Of a stretch of DNA of 24,368 nucleotides, positions 1-8,185 are shown piece after piece. The notes below the pieces were generated by a model. That model saw only the letters and a list, made by a program, of their open reading frames with translations, had not been told where the DNA came from and ran no database searches. The DNA comes from Candidatus Eiseniibacteriota bacterium (GTDB taxonomy: Bacteria > Eisenbacteria > RBG-16-71-46 > CAIMUX01 > WJJG01), in contig VGIY01000006.1 of NCBI GenBank assembly GCA_016867695.1, positions 1 to 24,368 of the forward strand, in the 5' to 3' direction. The position numbers were made by a program, and so were the translations under genes. Numbering within the stretch: the stretch's first letter is position 1; each line of letters starts with the position of its first letter.

Positions 1-164
1 CGAGCCCCCGAGGCGCGTCCACACGCGCGCCTGGCCGCGCCGCCCCGTTGCCGGAGCCTGGCGCCCGAGGGCGGCCCTTCCGCTCCTCGGCCCGACCTCG
101 GCGGCAAGGCCCTCGGGGGGCTCCCTCCCGCCGGGTGAGGACGAGGATCCCCCCGGGGCCCAAG

Positions 165-258
165 GGCCTCTCCCGCGCGTGCGCGGCCCGGCGGGGCACG
201 CTCCCGTCGCTCTACCGGGAGGCGGGGCCTCTCCTGCGCGTGCGCGGCGCGGCGGGCA
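165..258. repeat. Imperfect direct repeat upstream of livK
   Basis: Two copies of a 33-34 nt GC-rich segment lie at 165-198 and 226-258, offset by 61 nt. Both begin GGCCTCTCC, share GCGCGTGCGCGGC and end near GGCGGG-CA. By eye they differ by two substitutions and one indel. The second copy ends just before the TATAGT box, so the pair could be binding sites for a regulator of the liv operon. It could also be simple sequence duplication. Confidence 0.6.
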
Positions 259-263
259 TCGGG

Positions 264-269
264 TATAGT
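264..269 (+). promoter_or_regulatory. Possible -10 box for the liv operon
   Basis: TATAGT lies 52 nt before the livK start and is one of the few AT-rich hexamers in this leader. No good -35 hexamer sits 16-18 nt upstream. If this is a promoter it probably depends on an activator or on a different sigma factor. Confidence 0.3.
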
Positions 270-321
270 CCCCCTGCGCCCTTCGCGCGCCGGCCGCGGA
301 CCCCGACAGCGGGAGGACGAT

Positions 322-1497
322 ATGCTGCGCCCGACTCGGCTTCGGCTCGCCGCCTGCATCCTCTTCTCGGCGGCGCTCCTCGCCTCCCTGGCGTCGCTCC
401 CCGCCTGCGGCGGCGAGGGGCAGGAGATCCGCATCGGACTCCAGGGCCCGATGACGGGCGACTACGCCTACGAGGGGGCGGGCTTCCGCCGGGGCGTGGG
501 CCTGCTCGTCGAGCAGACCAACGCCGCCGGCGGGATCCTCGGGCGGCCGGTCAAGCTGCTCGTCGAGGACGACGCGGGAGATCCCACGCAGTCGGCACTG
601 GTCGCCCAGCGCCTGGTCGACGCCGGCGTCGTGGCCGTGGTCGGGGCCTACAACTCGACCGCGACCGAGCCCGCCTCGCAGATCTACAACGAGGCCGGCG
701 TCCTGCACATCACCCCCTCCTCCACCGCCGTGCGCCTCTCGCAGAAGGGCTTCCCCCGCTTCTTCCGCGTCTGCTTCGTCGACGATCGCCAGGGGCTCTT
801 CGCCGCCCGTTTCATGGTCGAGGTGCTCGGGGCGCGGCGCATCGGCATCCTCCACGACAACTCGACCTATGCCCAGGGCCTCGGCGAGGAGGCACGCCGG
901 GCCGCGGCGCAACTGGGCGCCGAGATCGCCTTCTACGACGCGATCAATCCGACCGACAAGGACTTCGCCCCCATCCTGACGCGCATCGGCGCCGCGGGGC
1001 TGGAGACGGTGCTCTTCACCGGCTACCACTCGCAGTGCGGCCTGCTGCTCAAACAGGCCCGCGCGCTGGGGCTCGAGCTGCCCTGGGTGGCGGGCGACGC
1101 CTGCAACAACCCGGTGATGATCGAGATCGCCGGCGCGGCCAACGCCCGGGGCCACTATGTCGTCACCGAGCCTCTGCCCAAGGACCTCGACTACCCCGAG
1201 GCGCGCCGGTTCATCGCCGACTACACAGCCCGCTATGGCGAGGCCCCGGCCAGCGCATGGACGATCATGGCCGCCGAAGCCTTCCATGTCATCCGCCACG
1301 CGATGGAGACGACGCAGTCGACCGATCCCGGCGTCCTGGCCGACTACCTGCACGACGCGCTGCGTGACCTGAACGGCCTGACCGGGCCGATCGAGGGCTT
1401 CGACGAGCGGGGCGACCGGCTCGGCACCGTCCACCTCGCCTACGTGATCGACGAGCATGGGCAGTTCCAGGTCCACCCGCGGCAGCCGGACCACTAA
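322..1497 (+). CDS. livK: Branched-chain amino acid ABC transporter, substrate-binding lipoprotein (LivK/LivJ-like)
   Basis: This 391-residue periplasmic-binding protein of the Leu/Ile/Val-binding family captures an amino acid or amide and delivers it to the membrane complex encoded downstream. A signal peptide is followed by a lipobox LPAC, with Cys29 as the predicted lipidated residue, so the protein should be membrane-anchored. The mature part opens with IGLQGPMTGDYAYEGAGFRRG and continues with a NAAGGILGRPVKLLVEDD motif, both typical of the family. It has the usual length for the family. The start is supported by GGAGGA at 312-317. It is the first gene of livKHMGF. The exact substrate cannot be read from the sequence; Leu/Ile/Val, urea or short-chain amides are all possible in this family. 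The TAA stop lies inside an 18-bp tandem repeat, and the same frame stays open into livH. Confidence 0.93.
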   Translation: MLRPTRLRLAACILFSAALLASLASLPACGGEGQEIRIGLQGPMTGDYAYEGAGFRRGVGLLVEQTNAAGGILGRPVKLLVEDDAGDPTQSALVAQRLVDAGVVAVVGAYNSTATEPASQIYNEAGVLHITPSSTAVRLSQKGFPRFFRVCFVDDRQGLFAARFMVEVLGARRIGILHDNSTYAQGLGEEARRAAAQLGAEIAFYDAINPTDKDFAPILTRIGAAGLETVLFTGYHSQCGLLLKQARALGLELPWVAGDACNNPVMIEIAGAANARGHYVVTEPLPKDLDYPEARRFIADYTARYGEAPASAWTIMAAEAFHVIRHAMETTQSTDPGVLADYLHDALRDLNGLTGPIEGFDERGDRLGTVHLAYVIDEHGQFQVHPRQPDH

Positions 1498-1552
1498 AGG
1501 CAGCCGGACCACAAGAGGCGGTCGGACCACCAGAGGCGGCCGGGCCGCCGGC
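1481..1552. repeat. 18-bp tandem repeat spanning the livK stop codon
   Basis: Four consecutive 18-nt units start at 1481, 1499, 1517 and 1535. The first three read GGCAGCCGGACCACTAAA, GGCAGCCGGACCACAAGA and GGCGGTCGGACCACCAGA; the fourth (GGCGGCCGGGCCGCCGGC) is degenerate. The unit is six codons long, so copies preserve the livK frame (repeating Arg-Gln-Pro-Asp-His). The TAA of livK falls in the first unit. The last unit contains the inverted repeat GGCGGCC-G-GGCCGCC (1535-1549). Confidence 0.85.
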
Positions 1553-1602
1553 GGAGCGCCGGCGCACTGCGCCTGTGCGCCGCGGCCGGCCGAGGGAGCG
1601 CG

Positions 1603-2508
1603 ATGCAGTTCGTTCAGCAGCTGATCAACGGCGTCACGATCGGCTCCTTCTACGCCCTGGTCGCCCTCGGCTACACGATGGTCTACGGCGTCTTGAAGAT
1701 GATCAACTTCGCCCACGGCGACCTCTTCATGTGGGGCGCCTACCTGGGACTGACCCTCTTCACGCTGCTCGGCGCCACCGCGCTCGCCGGCAGCGCCTGG
1801 ATGGTCGTTCCCGCGGCGATCGCCGTACTGCTCGTCGTCGCTCTCGCCGGCCTGCTCGTCGAGCGGGTCGCCTACCGGCCCCTGCGCCACGCCGGCCGCC
1901 TGGCGCCCATCCTCTCCGCGCTGGGCGTCGCCTTCCTGCTGCAGAGCCTCGCCCGCAACATCTACGGCGCGAGCTGGCGCACCTACCCTTCCGGGATCGC
2001 CCTGTCCGGCGGCGTCACGCTGGCGCCGGGCCTGCGCGTGAGCGCCATGCAGATCCTGGCGCTCGCCGCGGCGGCGCTGCTCATGGCGGCGCTCTCCCTC
2101 TTCGTCCAGCGCACGCGGGTCGGCACGGCCATGCGCGCCGTCTCGATCGATCCCGTCGCCGCGCGGCTGATGGGGATCGACGTCGATCGCATCATCTCCG
2201 TCGTCTTCCTGATCGGTCCCGGGCTGGGCGGCGTGGCCGGGTTGATCGTCGCCCTCTACTACGGCTCGTTCGACTTCACCCTGGGCTGGACCTTCGGACT
2301 GAAGGCCTTCATCGCCGCCATCCTCGGCGGGATCGGCAACATCCCCGGGGCGATGCTCGGCGGGATGCTGCTCGGCGTCGTGGAGACGCTCGCCTCGGGC
2401 TACATCTCGCCGCAGTGGAAGGATGTCATCGCCTACGCGGCGCTGATCGGGATCCTCATCGCCCGACCGACGGGGCTCCTCGGCGAGCGCCTGGCGGCGA
2501 AGGTCTGA
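1603..2508 (+). CDS. livH: Branched-chain amino acid ABC transporter permease LivH
   Basis: This 301-residue integral membrane permease forms the translocation channel with LivM and is close to the length of characterised LivH proteins. The N-terminal region carries the family hallmark GYTMVYGVLKMINFAHGD followed by more hydrophobic helices. A central GTAMRAVSIDP segment and a later AAILGGIGNIPGAMLGG segment (the coupling-helix/transmembrane area) are also typical, and LIARPTGLLGE closes the protein as in other LivH sequences. ATG 1603 is supported by GAGGGAG at 1592-1598. The gene lies 105 nt after livK, in the same reading frame with no stop in between other than livK's own TAA. Confidence 0.95.
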   Translation: MQFVQQLINGVTIGSFYALVALGYTMVYGVLKMINFAHGDLFMWGAYLGLTLFTLLGATALAGSAWMVVPAAIAVLLVVALAGLLVERVAYRPLRHAGRLAPILSALGVAFLLQSLARNIYGASWRTYPSGIALSGGVTLAPGLRVSAMQILALAAAALLMAALSLFVQRTRVGTAMRAVSIDPVAARLMGIDVDRIISVVFLIGPGLGGVAGLIVALYYGSFDFTLGWTFGLKAFIAAILGGIGNIPGAMLGGMLLGVVETLASGYISPQWKDVIAYAALIGILIARPTGLLGERLAAKV

Positions 2509-2693
2509 GCGCGAAGGCTCGCGTCCGGGGCGGGGACGAGCGTCACGCGCCGCGGGCCGCGGCGGGCGTCGAGGGCGCGCGGGCCGCAGCCCGCCGGCCG
2601 GGCGGCGGCGACGGGAGCGGGACGATCGGCGGGAACGGAACGATGGGGCGGGAACGGGACAATGGGGCGGGAACGGGACGATGGGGCGGGAGC
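2509..2693. repeat. 19-bp tandem repeat in the livH-livM gap
   Basis: Within the 185-nt gap, three 19-nt units at 2631-2649, 2650-2668 and 2669-2687 share the consensus GGGAACGGGACGATGGGGC. A diverged 18-nt copy precedes them (2613-2630), and a partial copy runs into the livM start. The period is not a multiple of three, so the array does not look coding, although in-frame ATG 2643 offers an alternative livM start. The array is purine-rich on the + strand. Confidence 0.85.
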
Positions 2694-3692
2694 ATGATTG
2701 AGTCGGCGGCGGCGATCCTGCGCATCGCGCGGCGGCGCCCGCTGCTCGTCCAGGCCGCGCTCCTGCTCCTCGCGCTCCTCCTCCCGCTGCCCCTGTCCGA
2801 CTACTACCGCACCGTCGCCTGGCGCACCGGGATCTATGTCCTCCTCGGCCTGAGCCTCAATGTCGTCGTCGGCTACGCCGGCCTCTTCCAGCTCGGCCAC
2901 GCCGCCTTCTACGCCATCGGCGCCTACACGGCGGCGATCCTCAACCTGCGCTGCGGCGTGCCCCTTCTGGCTGCGCTGCCGGCGAGCGTCGCCGTCGCCG
3001 GCGCGGCGGGGTACCTGATCACCCGCCCGATCCTCCACCTGCGGGGAGACTACCTGGCCATCGTCACCATCGCCTTCGGCGAGGTGGTGCGACTCGCGCT
3101 GGTCAACAACCTCTTCGGCATCACCGGCGGGGCGAACGGCCTGAGCGGAATCGACCGCCCGTCGCTCTTCGGCGTCGAGCTGCGCGCGCCGATCGCCCAC
3201 TACTACCTGATGCTCTTCTTCCTCGCCGTCACCATCGCCGCCATGCACCGGCTCGAGCGCTCGCGCCTGGGGCGCGCCTGGCTCTGCGTGCGCGAGGACG
3301 AGGAGGCCGCCGCGGCGATGGGCATCGACGCGACGCGGGTGAAGCTCCAGGCCTTCGTCATCGGCTCGGCCTGGGCGGGGCTCGCCGGCGGGCTCTTCGC
3401 CGGAAAGCTGACCGTCGTCGCCCCCGACCTGGCCAAGTTCATGGAATCGGTGGTCCTCTTCTGCATCGTCGTGCTCGGCGGCACCGGATCGATCCCCGGC
3501 GTCTTCGTCGGCGCCTGCGGCATGGTTACGCTGCCCGAGCTCTTCCGCCCGCTCCGCGACTGGCGCGATGCCTGGCTGGGGATCACCATGGTGGTGATGA
3601 TGATCGCCCGTCCGGAGGGCATCTGGCCGAGCCGGCGCGTGCAGATGGAGATCCGCGGCGAGAAGGAGGAGGCCCGCGCCCCGGCGGGCTAG
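2694..3692 (+). CDS. livM: Branched-chain amino acid ABC transporter permease LivM
   Basis: This 332-residue membrane permease is the partner of LivH. Diagnostic segments are LNVVVGYAGLFQLGHAAFYA (roughly residues 52-71), LRGDYLAIVTIAFGEVVRL, NLFGITGGANGLSGI, and the coupling-loop region SRLGRAWLCVREDEEAAAAMG followed by IDATRVKLQAF. The C-terminus VVMMIARPEGIWP is typical. I chose ATG 2694 because the LivM-like sequence starts there. Its ribosome-binding site (GGGAG at 2688-2692) is unusually close to the ATG and comes from the last repeat copy. In-frame ATG 2643 inside the tandem repeat would add 17 low-complexity residues and cannot be excluded. livG follows after 6 nt. Confidence 0.93.
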   Translation: MIESAAAILRIARRRPLLVQAALLLLALLLPLPLSDYYRTVAWRTGIYVLLGLSLNVVVGYAGLFQLGHAAFYAIGAYTAAILNLRCGVPLLAALPASVAVAGAAGYLITRPILHLRGDYLAIVTIAFGEVVRLALVNNLFGITGGANGLSGIDRPSLFGVELRAPIAHYYLMLFFLAVTIAAMHRLERSRLGRAWLCVREDEEAAAAMGIDATRVKLQAFVIGSAWAGLAGGLFAGKLTVVAPDLAKFMESVVLFCIVVLGGTGSIPGVFVGACGMVTLPELFRPLRDWRDAWLGITMVVMMIARPEGIWPSRRVQMEIRGEKEEARAPAG

Positions 3693-3698
3693 CGTGCC

Positions 3699-4517
3699 AT
3701 GGAAGCGCTCCTCGAGCTGCGCGGCGTGACCAAGCGCTTCGGCGGACTGCTGGCCGTCGACGCGGTGGACTTCACCGTGCGTGCGGGAGAGATCCTCGGA
3801 CTGATCGGCCCGAACGGCGCCGGGAAGACGACGCTGTTCAACCTAATCACCGGCTTCCATCCGCCGACCGAAGGGGAGATCCGGCTGCGGGGCGAAGCGA
3901 TCGCCTTCCCGCCGCCGGCGGGCGTCGCCCGCCTGGCCGGGCGCCGCTCCTCGCTTCCTGCGCACCGGATCACGGCTCTCGGCGTCGCGCGCACGTTCCA
4001 GACGATCCGCCTCTTCAAGAACCTGACCGCGCTGGAGAACGTGATGAGCGGGCTCCACCCGCGCACCCGCGCGGGGATCTGGGGGGCGCTGGCGCGCACG
4101 CCCGCCCAGCGGCGCGAGGAGCGATGGATCGTCGAGCGCGCCGGGGAGTGCCTGGCCCGCGTCGGCCTGGGCGCAAGCCGCGACGAGCTGGCGGCGAATC
4201 TGCCCTACGGCCTCCAGCGCCGCCTCGAGCTGGCGCGGGCGCTGGCGACCCGTCCCGCGCTGCTCGCCCTGGACGAGCCGGCGGCGGGGTTGAACGAGCG
4301 GGAAACCGACGATCTGGTCGATCTCGTCCGCGGCCTGCGCGCCGAGGGCCTCACGCTGCTCCTGATCGAGCACGACATGCGCCTGGTGATGCGCGTCAGC
4401 GACCGGATCGTCGTCCTCGACCATGGGCGCAAGATCGCCGCGGGGACGCCGCAGGAGGTGCGCCGGGACCCGGCGGTGATCGAGGCCTATCTCGGCGCCG
4501 AGGAGGAGGGAGGGTGA
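3699..4517 (+). CDS. livG: Branched-chain amino acid ABC transporter ATP-binding protein LivG
   Basis: This 272-residue cytoplasmic ATPase energises the LivHM permease. Walker A is GPNGAGKTT (residues 37-45), the Q-loop is Gln101 in GVARTFQ, the signature is LPYGLQRRLE (168-177, the LivG variant of LSGGQ), Walker B is LLALDEP (188-194), and the switch histidine is His225 in LLIEHDM. Relative to typical LivG, the stretch between the early strands and the Q-loop (about residues 66-88, AIAFPPPAGVARLAG...) looks expanded by some 15-20 residues. The livM stop lies 6 nt upstream, and the livF start overlaps the livG stop. Confidence 0.95.
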   Translation: MEALLELRGVTKRFGGLLAVDAVDFTVRAGEILGLIGPNGAGKTTLFNLITGFHPPTEGEIRLRGEAIAFPPPAGVARLAGRRSSLPAHRITALGVARTFQTIRLFKNLTALENVMSGLHPRTRAGIWGALARTPAQRREERWIVERAGECLARVGLGASRDELAANLPYGLQRRLELARALATRPALLALDEPAAGLNERETDDLVDLVRGLRAEGLTLLLIEHDMRLVMRVSDRIVVLDHGRKIAAGTPQEVRRDPAVIEAYLGAEEEGG

Positions 4518-5263
4518 GCCCCGATCCCCGCCAGGCGGCGGCGGAGCGTCCGCTGCTCGAGGTCCAAGGCCTGGTCACGACCTACGGCCACGTCGAGGCG
4601 CTGAAGGGGATCGACCTCGCCGTCGAGGAGGGCGAGATCGTCGCCCTCATCGGCGCCAACGGGGCGGGCAAGTCGACGACGCTGCGGGCGATCTCGGGGA
4701 TCGCCCCCGCGAGCGCCGGCCGGATCCTCTTCGCCGGCGAGGAGCTGCGCGGCCTGCCGGCGCACCGCATCGTCGCCGCCGGCGTCTCCCACGCCCCCGA
4801 GGGGCGGCGGATCTTCGGCACGCTGACCGTCGCCGAGAACCTGCGGATGGGCGCCTACTCGCTGGGATCCGACCGCGGCGCGATCGCCGAGAACCGCGAG
4901 CGCGTCTATCGCCTCTTCCCCCGCCTGGCTGAGCGCCGGGACCAGCTCGGCGGCACGCTCTCGGGCGGAGAGCAGCAGATGCTCTGCATCGGCCGCGCCC
5001 TGATGGCCCGCCCGCGCCTGCTGCTGCTCGACGAGCCGTCGCTGGGTCTGGCGCCGCTCCTCGTGAAGACGATCTTCGACACGATTCGCGAGATCCACGC
5101 GCGCGGCGTGACCGTGCTGCTGGTGGAGCAGAACGCGCGCGCCGCCCTCCGGCTCGCCCGCCGCGCCTACGTGCTCGAGACGGGCCGGATCGCCTTATCC
5201 GGCCCCGCCGCGGAGCTGCTCGCCGACGAGCGCGTGCGCCGGGTATATCTGGGCGCGGGCTGA
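4514..5263 (+). CDS. livF: Branched-chain amino acid ABC transporter ATP-binding protein LivF
   Basis: This 249-residue ATPase is the second nucleotide-binding subunit of the transporter. Walker A is GANGAGKST (residues 47-55), VSHAPEGRRIF matches the LivF-specific Q-loop region, the signature is LSGGEQQML (149-157), Walker B is LLLLDEP (169-175), and LLVEQNARAAL carries the switch region where LivF proteins have Gln rather than His. I choose GTG 4514. It overlaps the livG TGA in a GTGA junction, suggesting translational coupling, and is preceded by the very strong GAGGAGGAGGGA at 4500-4511. The frame is open further upstream, but that part overlaps livG and has no ABC sequence. Confidence 0.95.
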   Translation: MSPDPRQAAAERPLLEVQGLVTTYGHVEALKGIDLAVEEGEIVALIGANGAGKSTTLRAISGIAPASAGRILFAGEELRGLPAHRIVAAGVSHAPEGRRIFGTLTVAENLRMGAYSLGSDRGAIAENRERVYRLFPRLAERRDQLGGTLSGGEQQMLCIGRALMARPRLLLLDEPSLGLAPLLVKTIFDTIREIHARGVTVLLVEQNARAALRLARRAYVLETGRIALSGPAAELLADERVRRVYLGAG

Positions 5264-5303
5264 GACGGCCCTTCCCCCGCCCAGGAAAGCGGCCTCCGCG
5301 ATC

Positions 5304-5324
5304 TCTGGACCGGGTCGCTCCAGA
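5304..5324. terminator. Weak hairpin between convergent livF and M14 gene
   Basis: TCTGGA and TCCAGA form a 6-bp stem around a 9-nt loop, in the 61-nt gap between the livF stop and the stop of the facing carboxypeptidase gene. There is no T-run on either side. It could be a bidirectional attenuator, but it is not a convincing intrinsic terminator. Confidence 0.3.
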
Positions 5325-8069
5325 TCAACGGACCAGCAGCAGCCTCCCCTCGCGCGCAAGGCCGTTCGCCTCGAGGCGGTAGAGGTAGACGCCGCCGGGG
5401 ACGGCCTGCCCGGCGCCGTCGCGGCCGTCCCAGTCGAGGCTCCGCGCCCCCGCCGCGAAGCGTCCCTCGAGCGACCGCACGAGGCGCCCCTGCGCGTCGT
5501 AGATTCCGCCGCTCACCCGACCGGGCGAGCCGAGCTCGAAGCGCAGCGCCGCCGAGCCGCGCGCCGGCTGGGGAGCGGGGCCGAGCAGGCGCAGCGCCAG
5601 CACCCCCGGCTCTCCGGCGGCCGCCCCGCCCGCCTCCACGCGGAAGTGGGCCGGGGCCATGCAGGGCCCCCGCTCGGTGCCGTCGTCGGCATAGGCGTGC
5701 CAGTAGTAGGTTCCGTTGGAGAGGCCGGGGAAGACCACCCACTCGGTCTGACCCGCCCCCTCGACCACGCCGTCAATCTCGACGATCAGCTCGGTCAGCA
5801 GCGCGTCGCCGTAGACGCGGAAGGCATAGGTCAGCTCGTCTCCCGGGTCCGGGTCGCCGGCGTTGGCGACGATCAGCGCCGGCGAGGCCGTCTGGACCGT
5901 CTCGCCGTCGAGCGGGCCGACCAGCAGCGGCGCCATGGGCGGCGAGTTCGTGTCGCTCAGGTCGACGATCAGCACGTCGTCGATGTGCCAGCCCTCGCGG
6001 GCGACGGCGCCGTCGGAGCCGAAGCGGAAGCGCAGCCGGACGGCGGCCGGCCCGGCCAGATCGACGCGATCCTCGCGCCAGCCGAAGGTCCCGGAGAAGA
6101 CCGGCGTGTCGGCGGGGAAGGGCCCCGGATTGCCGCCCGCGCGGATCGTGTGCGTGTAGCCGTTCAGCGGCGCGACCTGCGTCCAGCCGCCGCCGTTGAC
6201 CGACAGCTCGATCACGCCGCCGTCGTAGGCGCGGCCCTGGTAGTAGCTGCTCTCCTCGGCATCCATCCAGTGCCAGAAGCGCAGCTGCGCCGCGGCGCCG
6301 ATGTCCACCGCGGGCGTCTCCAGCGCGCCGTCGGCGTAGTGGGCGTAGGTGCCCGCGCCGGTGTCGCCGAACTTCCAGCTCGTCGTCCCGCCCGGCGTGT
6401 GGTTGCGCTCCGTGCTCAGGTGCCACTGGTCGACCCAGCCGGCGTTGACCGGCGCGTGCGTCCACTCCCCCTGGCCCGACTCCATGTCGTCGGCCAGGAA
6501 GGAGGGGGGCTGGCCCACGGTCCAGGTGAAGGCGTAGGGCACGTCGAAGGCGTCGGCGGTGACGCGCACGGTGACCGTCAGCTCGTGCCCCGGCGGGCAG
6601 GCGGGGTCGACGGTGAAGGAGAAGGGATCGGCCGCGTTGCCGCCCGAGCCGCCGGCGGGGATGTGCCCGATCGCCGCCTGCGCGTCGTGGAGCTGGACAT
6701 AGGCGTCGAGCGTGGACAGCGTCACGACGACGTTCTGCGCGCCGCGGATCGGGCTCAGGTTCTGCAGCGTGGCCACCAGGTCGAGTGTCTCTCCCGGATC
6801 GGGCAGGCCGTTGCCGTCGCCGCCGCTCAGCTCCGCGGCGGCCAGCGCCGGGTAACCGCCGGCGATCTTGATCAGGTAGAGGTTCTTCGGGATGTTCTCG
6901 GCCACGAGCCCCGGCACCTCGGCGTCGGTGGGCCAGAAGCCGCTGCCGTCGACCTCGGTGCAGAAGGCGAAGATCTTCGGCTTGAGCATCTGCTCGCCGT
7001 AGAGCCAGTCGGTCGAGGTTCCGGAGCAGATGTAGAGCAACTCGGGCGGCTGGCCGTACGCGTAGCCCGCCATCCCGGCCATGGTCCCGGCCATCTGGCG
7101 GAACAGGGCGTCGTCGGGCGTGTGCGCGGTCGTGTAGGACCAGGGGATGAGGACCATGCCGGCCACGCTGTGATAGGTGTCGTAGGTGACGAACTGCCGG
7201 CCGGCGGTGAAGTTGATGAGCGCCTGGGTCTCCGGCTCGGACGCCGGCGCCGTGCCACGGTAGGTGTCGTTGCAGGGATCGCTGCTCGAGCCGCCGCCAC
7301 CCCACTGATATGGGAAGTTGCGATTCAGGTCGACGCCGTAGCAGCCGCCCACCGGCGCGCGGCGGTTCTTGCGCCACATGCCGCCCCCGTTCGGGTAGGT
7401 CTGCTCGTTGTAGAGGTAGCCGTCGGGATTGAGGACCGGGACGAAGAAGATCTCGCGGTTGTCGACCAGGAAGGTGATCTCGGGGTCCGTCCCGTAGTTC
7501 TCGCACAGCTCGTAGATCGTCTCGATCAGCACATTCACGGTGATCGGCTCGCGGGCGTGCGTCAGCCCGTCGAAGCCGACCTCCGGCTCGTTCTCGTCGA
7601 TGTTCGGGTTGTCGGAGACCTTCATCGCCCAGATCTCCCGCCCCTCGATGCTCGTGCCGATCGAGAACTTGGGCGTCGTGATCTCGGGGTAGAGCGCGTG
7701 GATGGCGTCGAGGTGGGCGATCATCTCGCTGTAGGTGTAGAGCAGCCCGAAGTTGCGGTAGCCCTCGCGCTGCGCGGCGTAGTGCTCCTCCATGTCGGCG
7801 ATCTGGATCTCGACGACGAAGCCGAGCGCCTCGAGCTCGGCGACCTGCTCGGCGTCGCTGACCAGGATGATCTCCCGGTCGGGGCGCACCTTCATCGGGT
7901 CGAGATCGGGGAGCGACTGCAGCGCCGTCATCTGCGCCGGCGAGGGCCACTCGAGCCGCACCTGCATCTTGGGCCCGTCGCCGGTCCAGGCCGCGGCGCC
8001 CTGGGCGATCAGGAGCACGATGCCGGCAAGCAGGACGATCCGCGGGAGTCGCGTGTCGAGGCCTCTCAT
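5325..8069 (-). CDS. Secreted M14 zinc carboxypeptidase with jelly-roll and FlgD-like C-terminal domains
   Basis: This 914-residue exported metallocarboxypeptidase should trim C-terminal residues from peptides outside the cytoplasm. A signal peptide (cleavage predicted after Ala27) leads into a propeptide-like region and then an M14 catalytic domain at about 110-400. Zinc ligands are His171 and Glu174 in THAREP and His300 in YHSVAGM; Arg250 in DLNRNF binds substrate, and Glu372 in FCTEVDG is the catalytic acid/base. Downstream lie a CARDB-like Ig region (about 410-520), a MAM-like jelly roll (about 524-703), a fibronectin-III-like domain (about 707-812) and a FlgD-like Ig tail (about 825-913, with DWDGRDGAGQAVPGGVYLYRL). 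The tail is probably a cell-surface sorting or assembly module, though its role is not proven. ATG 8069 is chosen for AAGGAGG at 8077-8083 and the signal peptide; the frame is open further upstream but looks non-coding there. The gene converges on livF and diverges from fabG. Confidence 0.92.
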   Translation of the reverse strand: MRGLDTRLPRIVLLAGIVLLIAQGAAAWTGDGPKMQVRLEWPSPAQMTALQSLPDLDPMKVRPDREIILVSDAEQVAELEALGFVVEIQIADMEEHYAAQREGYRNFGLLYTYSEMIAHLDAIHALYPEITTPKFSIGTSIEGREIWAMKVSDNPNIDENEPEVGFDGLTHAREPITVNVLIETIYELCENYGTDPEITFLVDNREIFFVPVLNPDGYLYNEQTYPNGGGMWRKNRRAPVGGCYGVDLNRNFPYQWGGGGSSSDPCNDTYRGTAPASEPETQALINFTAGRQFVTYDTYHSVAGMVLIPWSYTTAHTPDDALFRQMAGTMAGMAGYAYGQPPELLYICSGTSTDWLYGEQMLKPKIFAFCTEVDGSGFWPTDAEVPGLVAENIPKNLYLIKIAGGYPALAAAELSGGDGNGLPDPGETLDLVATLQNLSPIRGAQNVVVTLSTLDAYVQLHDAQAAIGHIPAGGSGGNAADPFSFTVDPACPPGHELTVTVRVTADAFDVPYAFTWTVGQPPSFLADDMESGQGEWTHAPVNAGWVDQWHLSTERNHTPGGTTSWKFGDTGAGTYAHYADGALETPAVDIGAAAQLRFWHWMDAEESSYYQGRAYDGGVIELSVNGGGWTQVAPLNGYTHTIRAGGNPGPFPADTPVFSGTFGWREDRVDLAGPAAVRLRFRFGSDGAVAREGWHIDDVLIVDLSDTNSPPMAPLLVGPLDGETVQTASPALIVANAGDPDPGDELTYAFRVYGDALLTELIVEIDGVVEGAGQTEWVVFPGLSNGTYYWHAYADDGTERGPCMAPAHFRVEAGGAAAGEPGVLALRLLGPAPQPARGSAALRFELGSPGRVSGGIYDAQGRLVRSLEGRFAAGARSLDWDGRDGAGQAVPGGVYLYRLEANGLAREGRLLLVR

Positions 8070-8185
8070 GAATCCGCCTCCTTCCTGGATGGTGCAGGAC
8101 GCGATGCCCGGCCCGCCGTGCCGGGCCGGAGTCGGCGCGCGGGCCCGGCGCAGGAGCGTCGCGGCGAAAGACGCGCACCATGAAC

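Larger units (their letters stand above)
1..321. other. Non-coding leader upstream of livK
   Basis: I see no convincing gene here. An open + frame runs from 48 into livK, but its composition is Arg/Pro/Ala-rich, it overlaps livK in another frame and it has no recognisable domain, so I treat it as a high-GC shadow. The stretch contains an imperfect direct repeat (165-198 and 226-258) and a TATAGT box at 264-269 shortly before the livK ribosome-binding site. Confidence 0.6.

Noticed and set aside
48..1367. A 439-codon + strand frame overlapping livK
   Set aside because: It is out of frame with livK, Arg/Pro/Gly-rich and lacks a domain; livK explains the region.
1481..2687. The 18-bp and 19-bp arrays as CRISPR-like repeats
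   Set aside because: Units are head-to-tail without spacers, and no cas gene is present; they are simple tandem repeats.
5646..8183. An 845-codon open frame on the + strand opposite the M14 gene
   Set aside because: It is antisense to a gene with clear catalytic residues, its protein is dominated by Val/Gly/Arg/Asp without any domain, and long antisense frames are common at this GC content.
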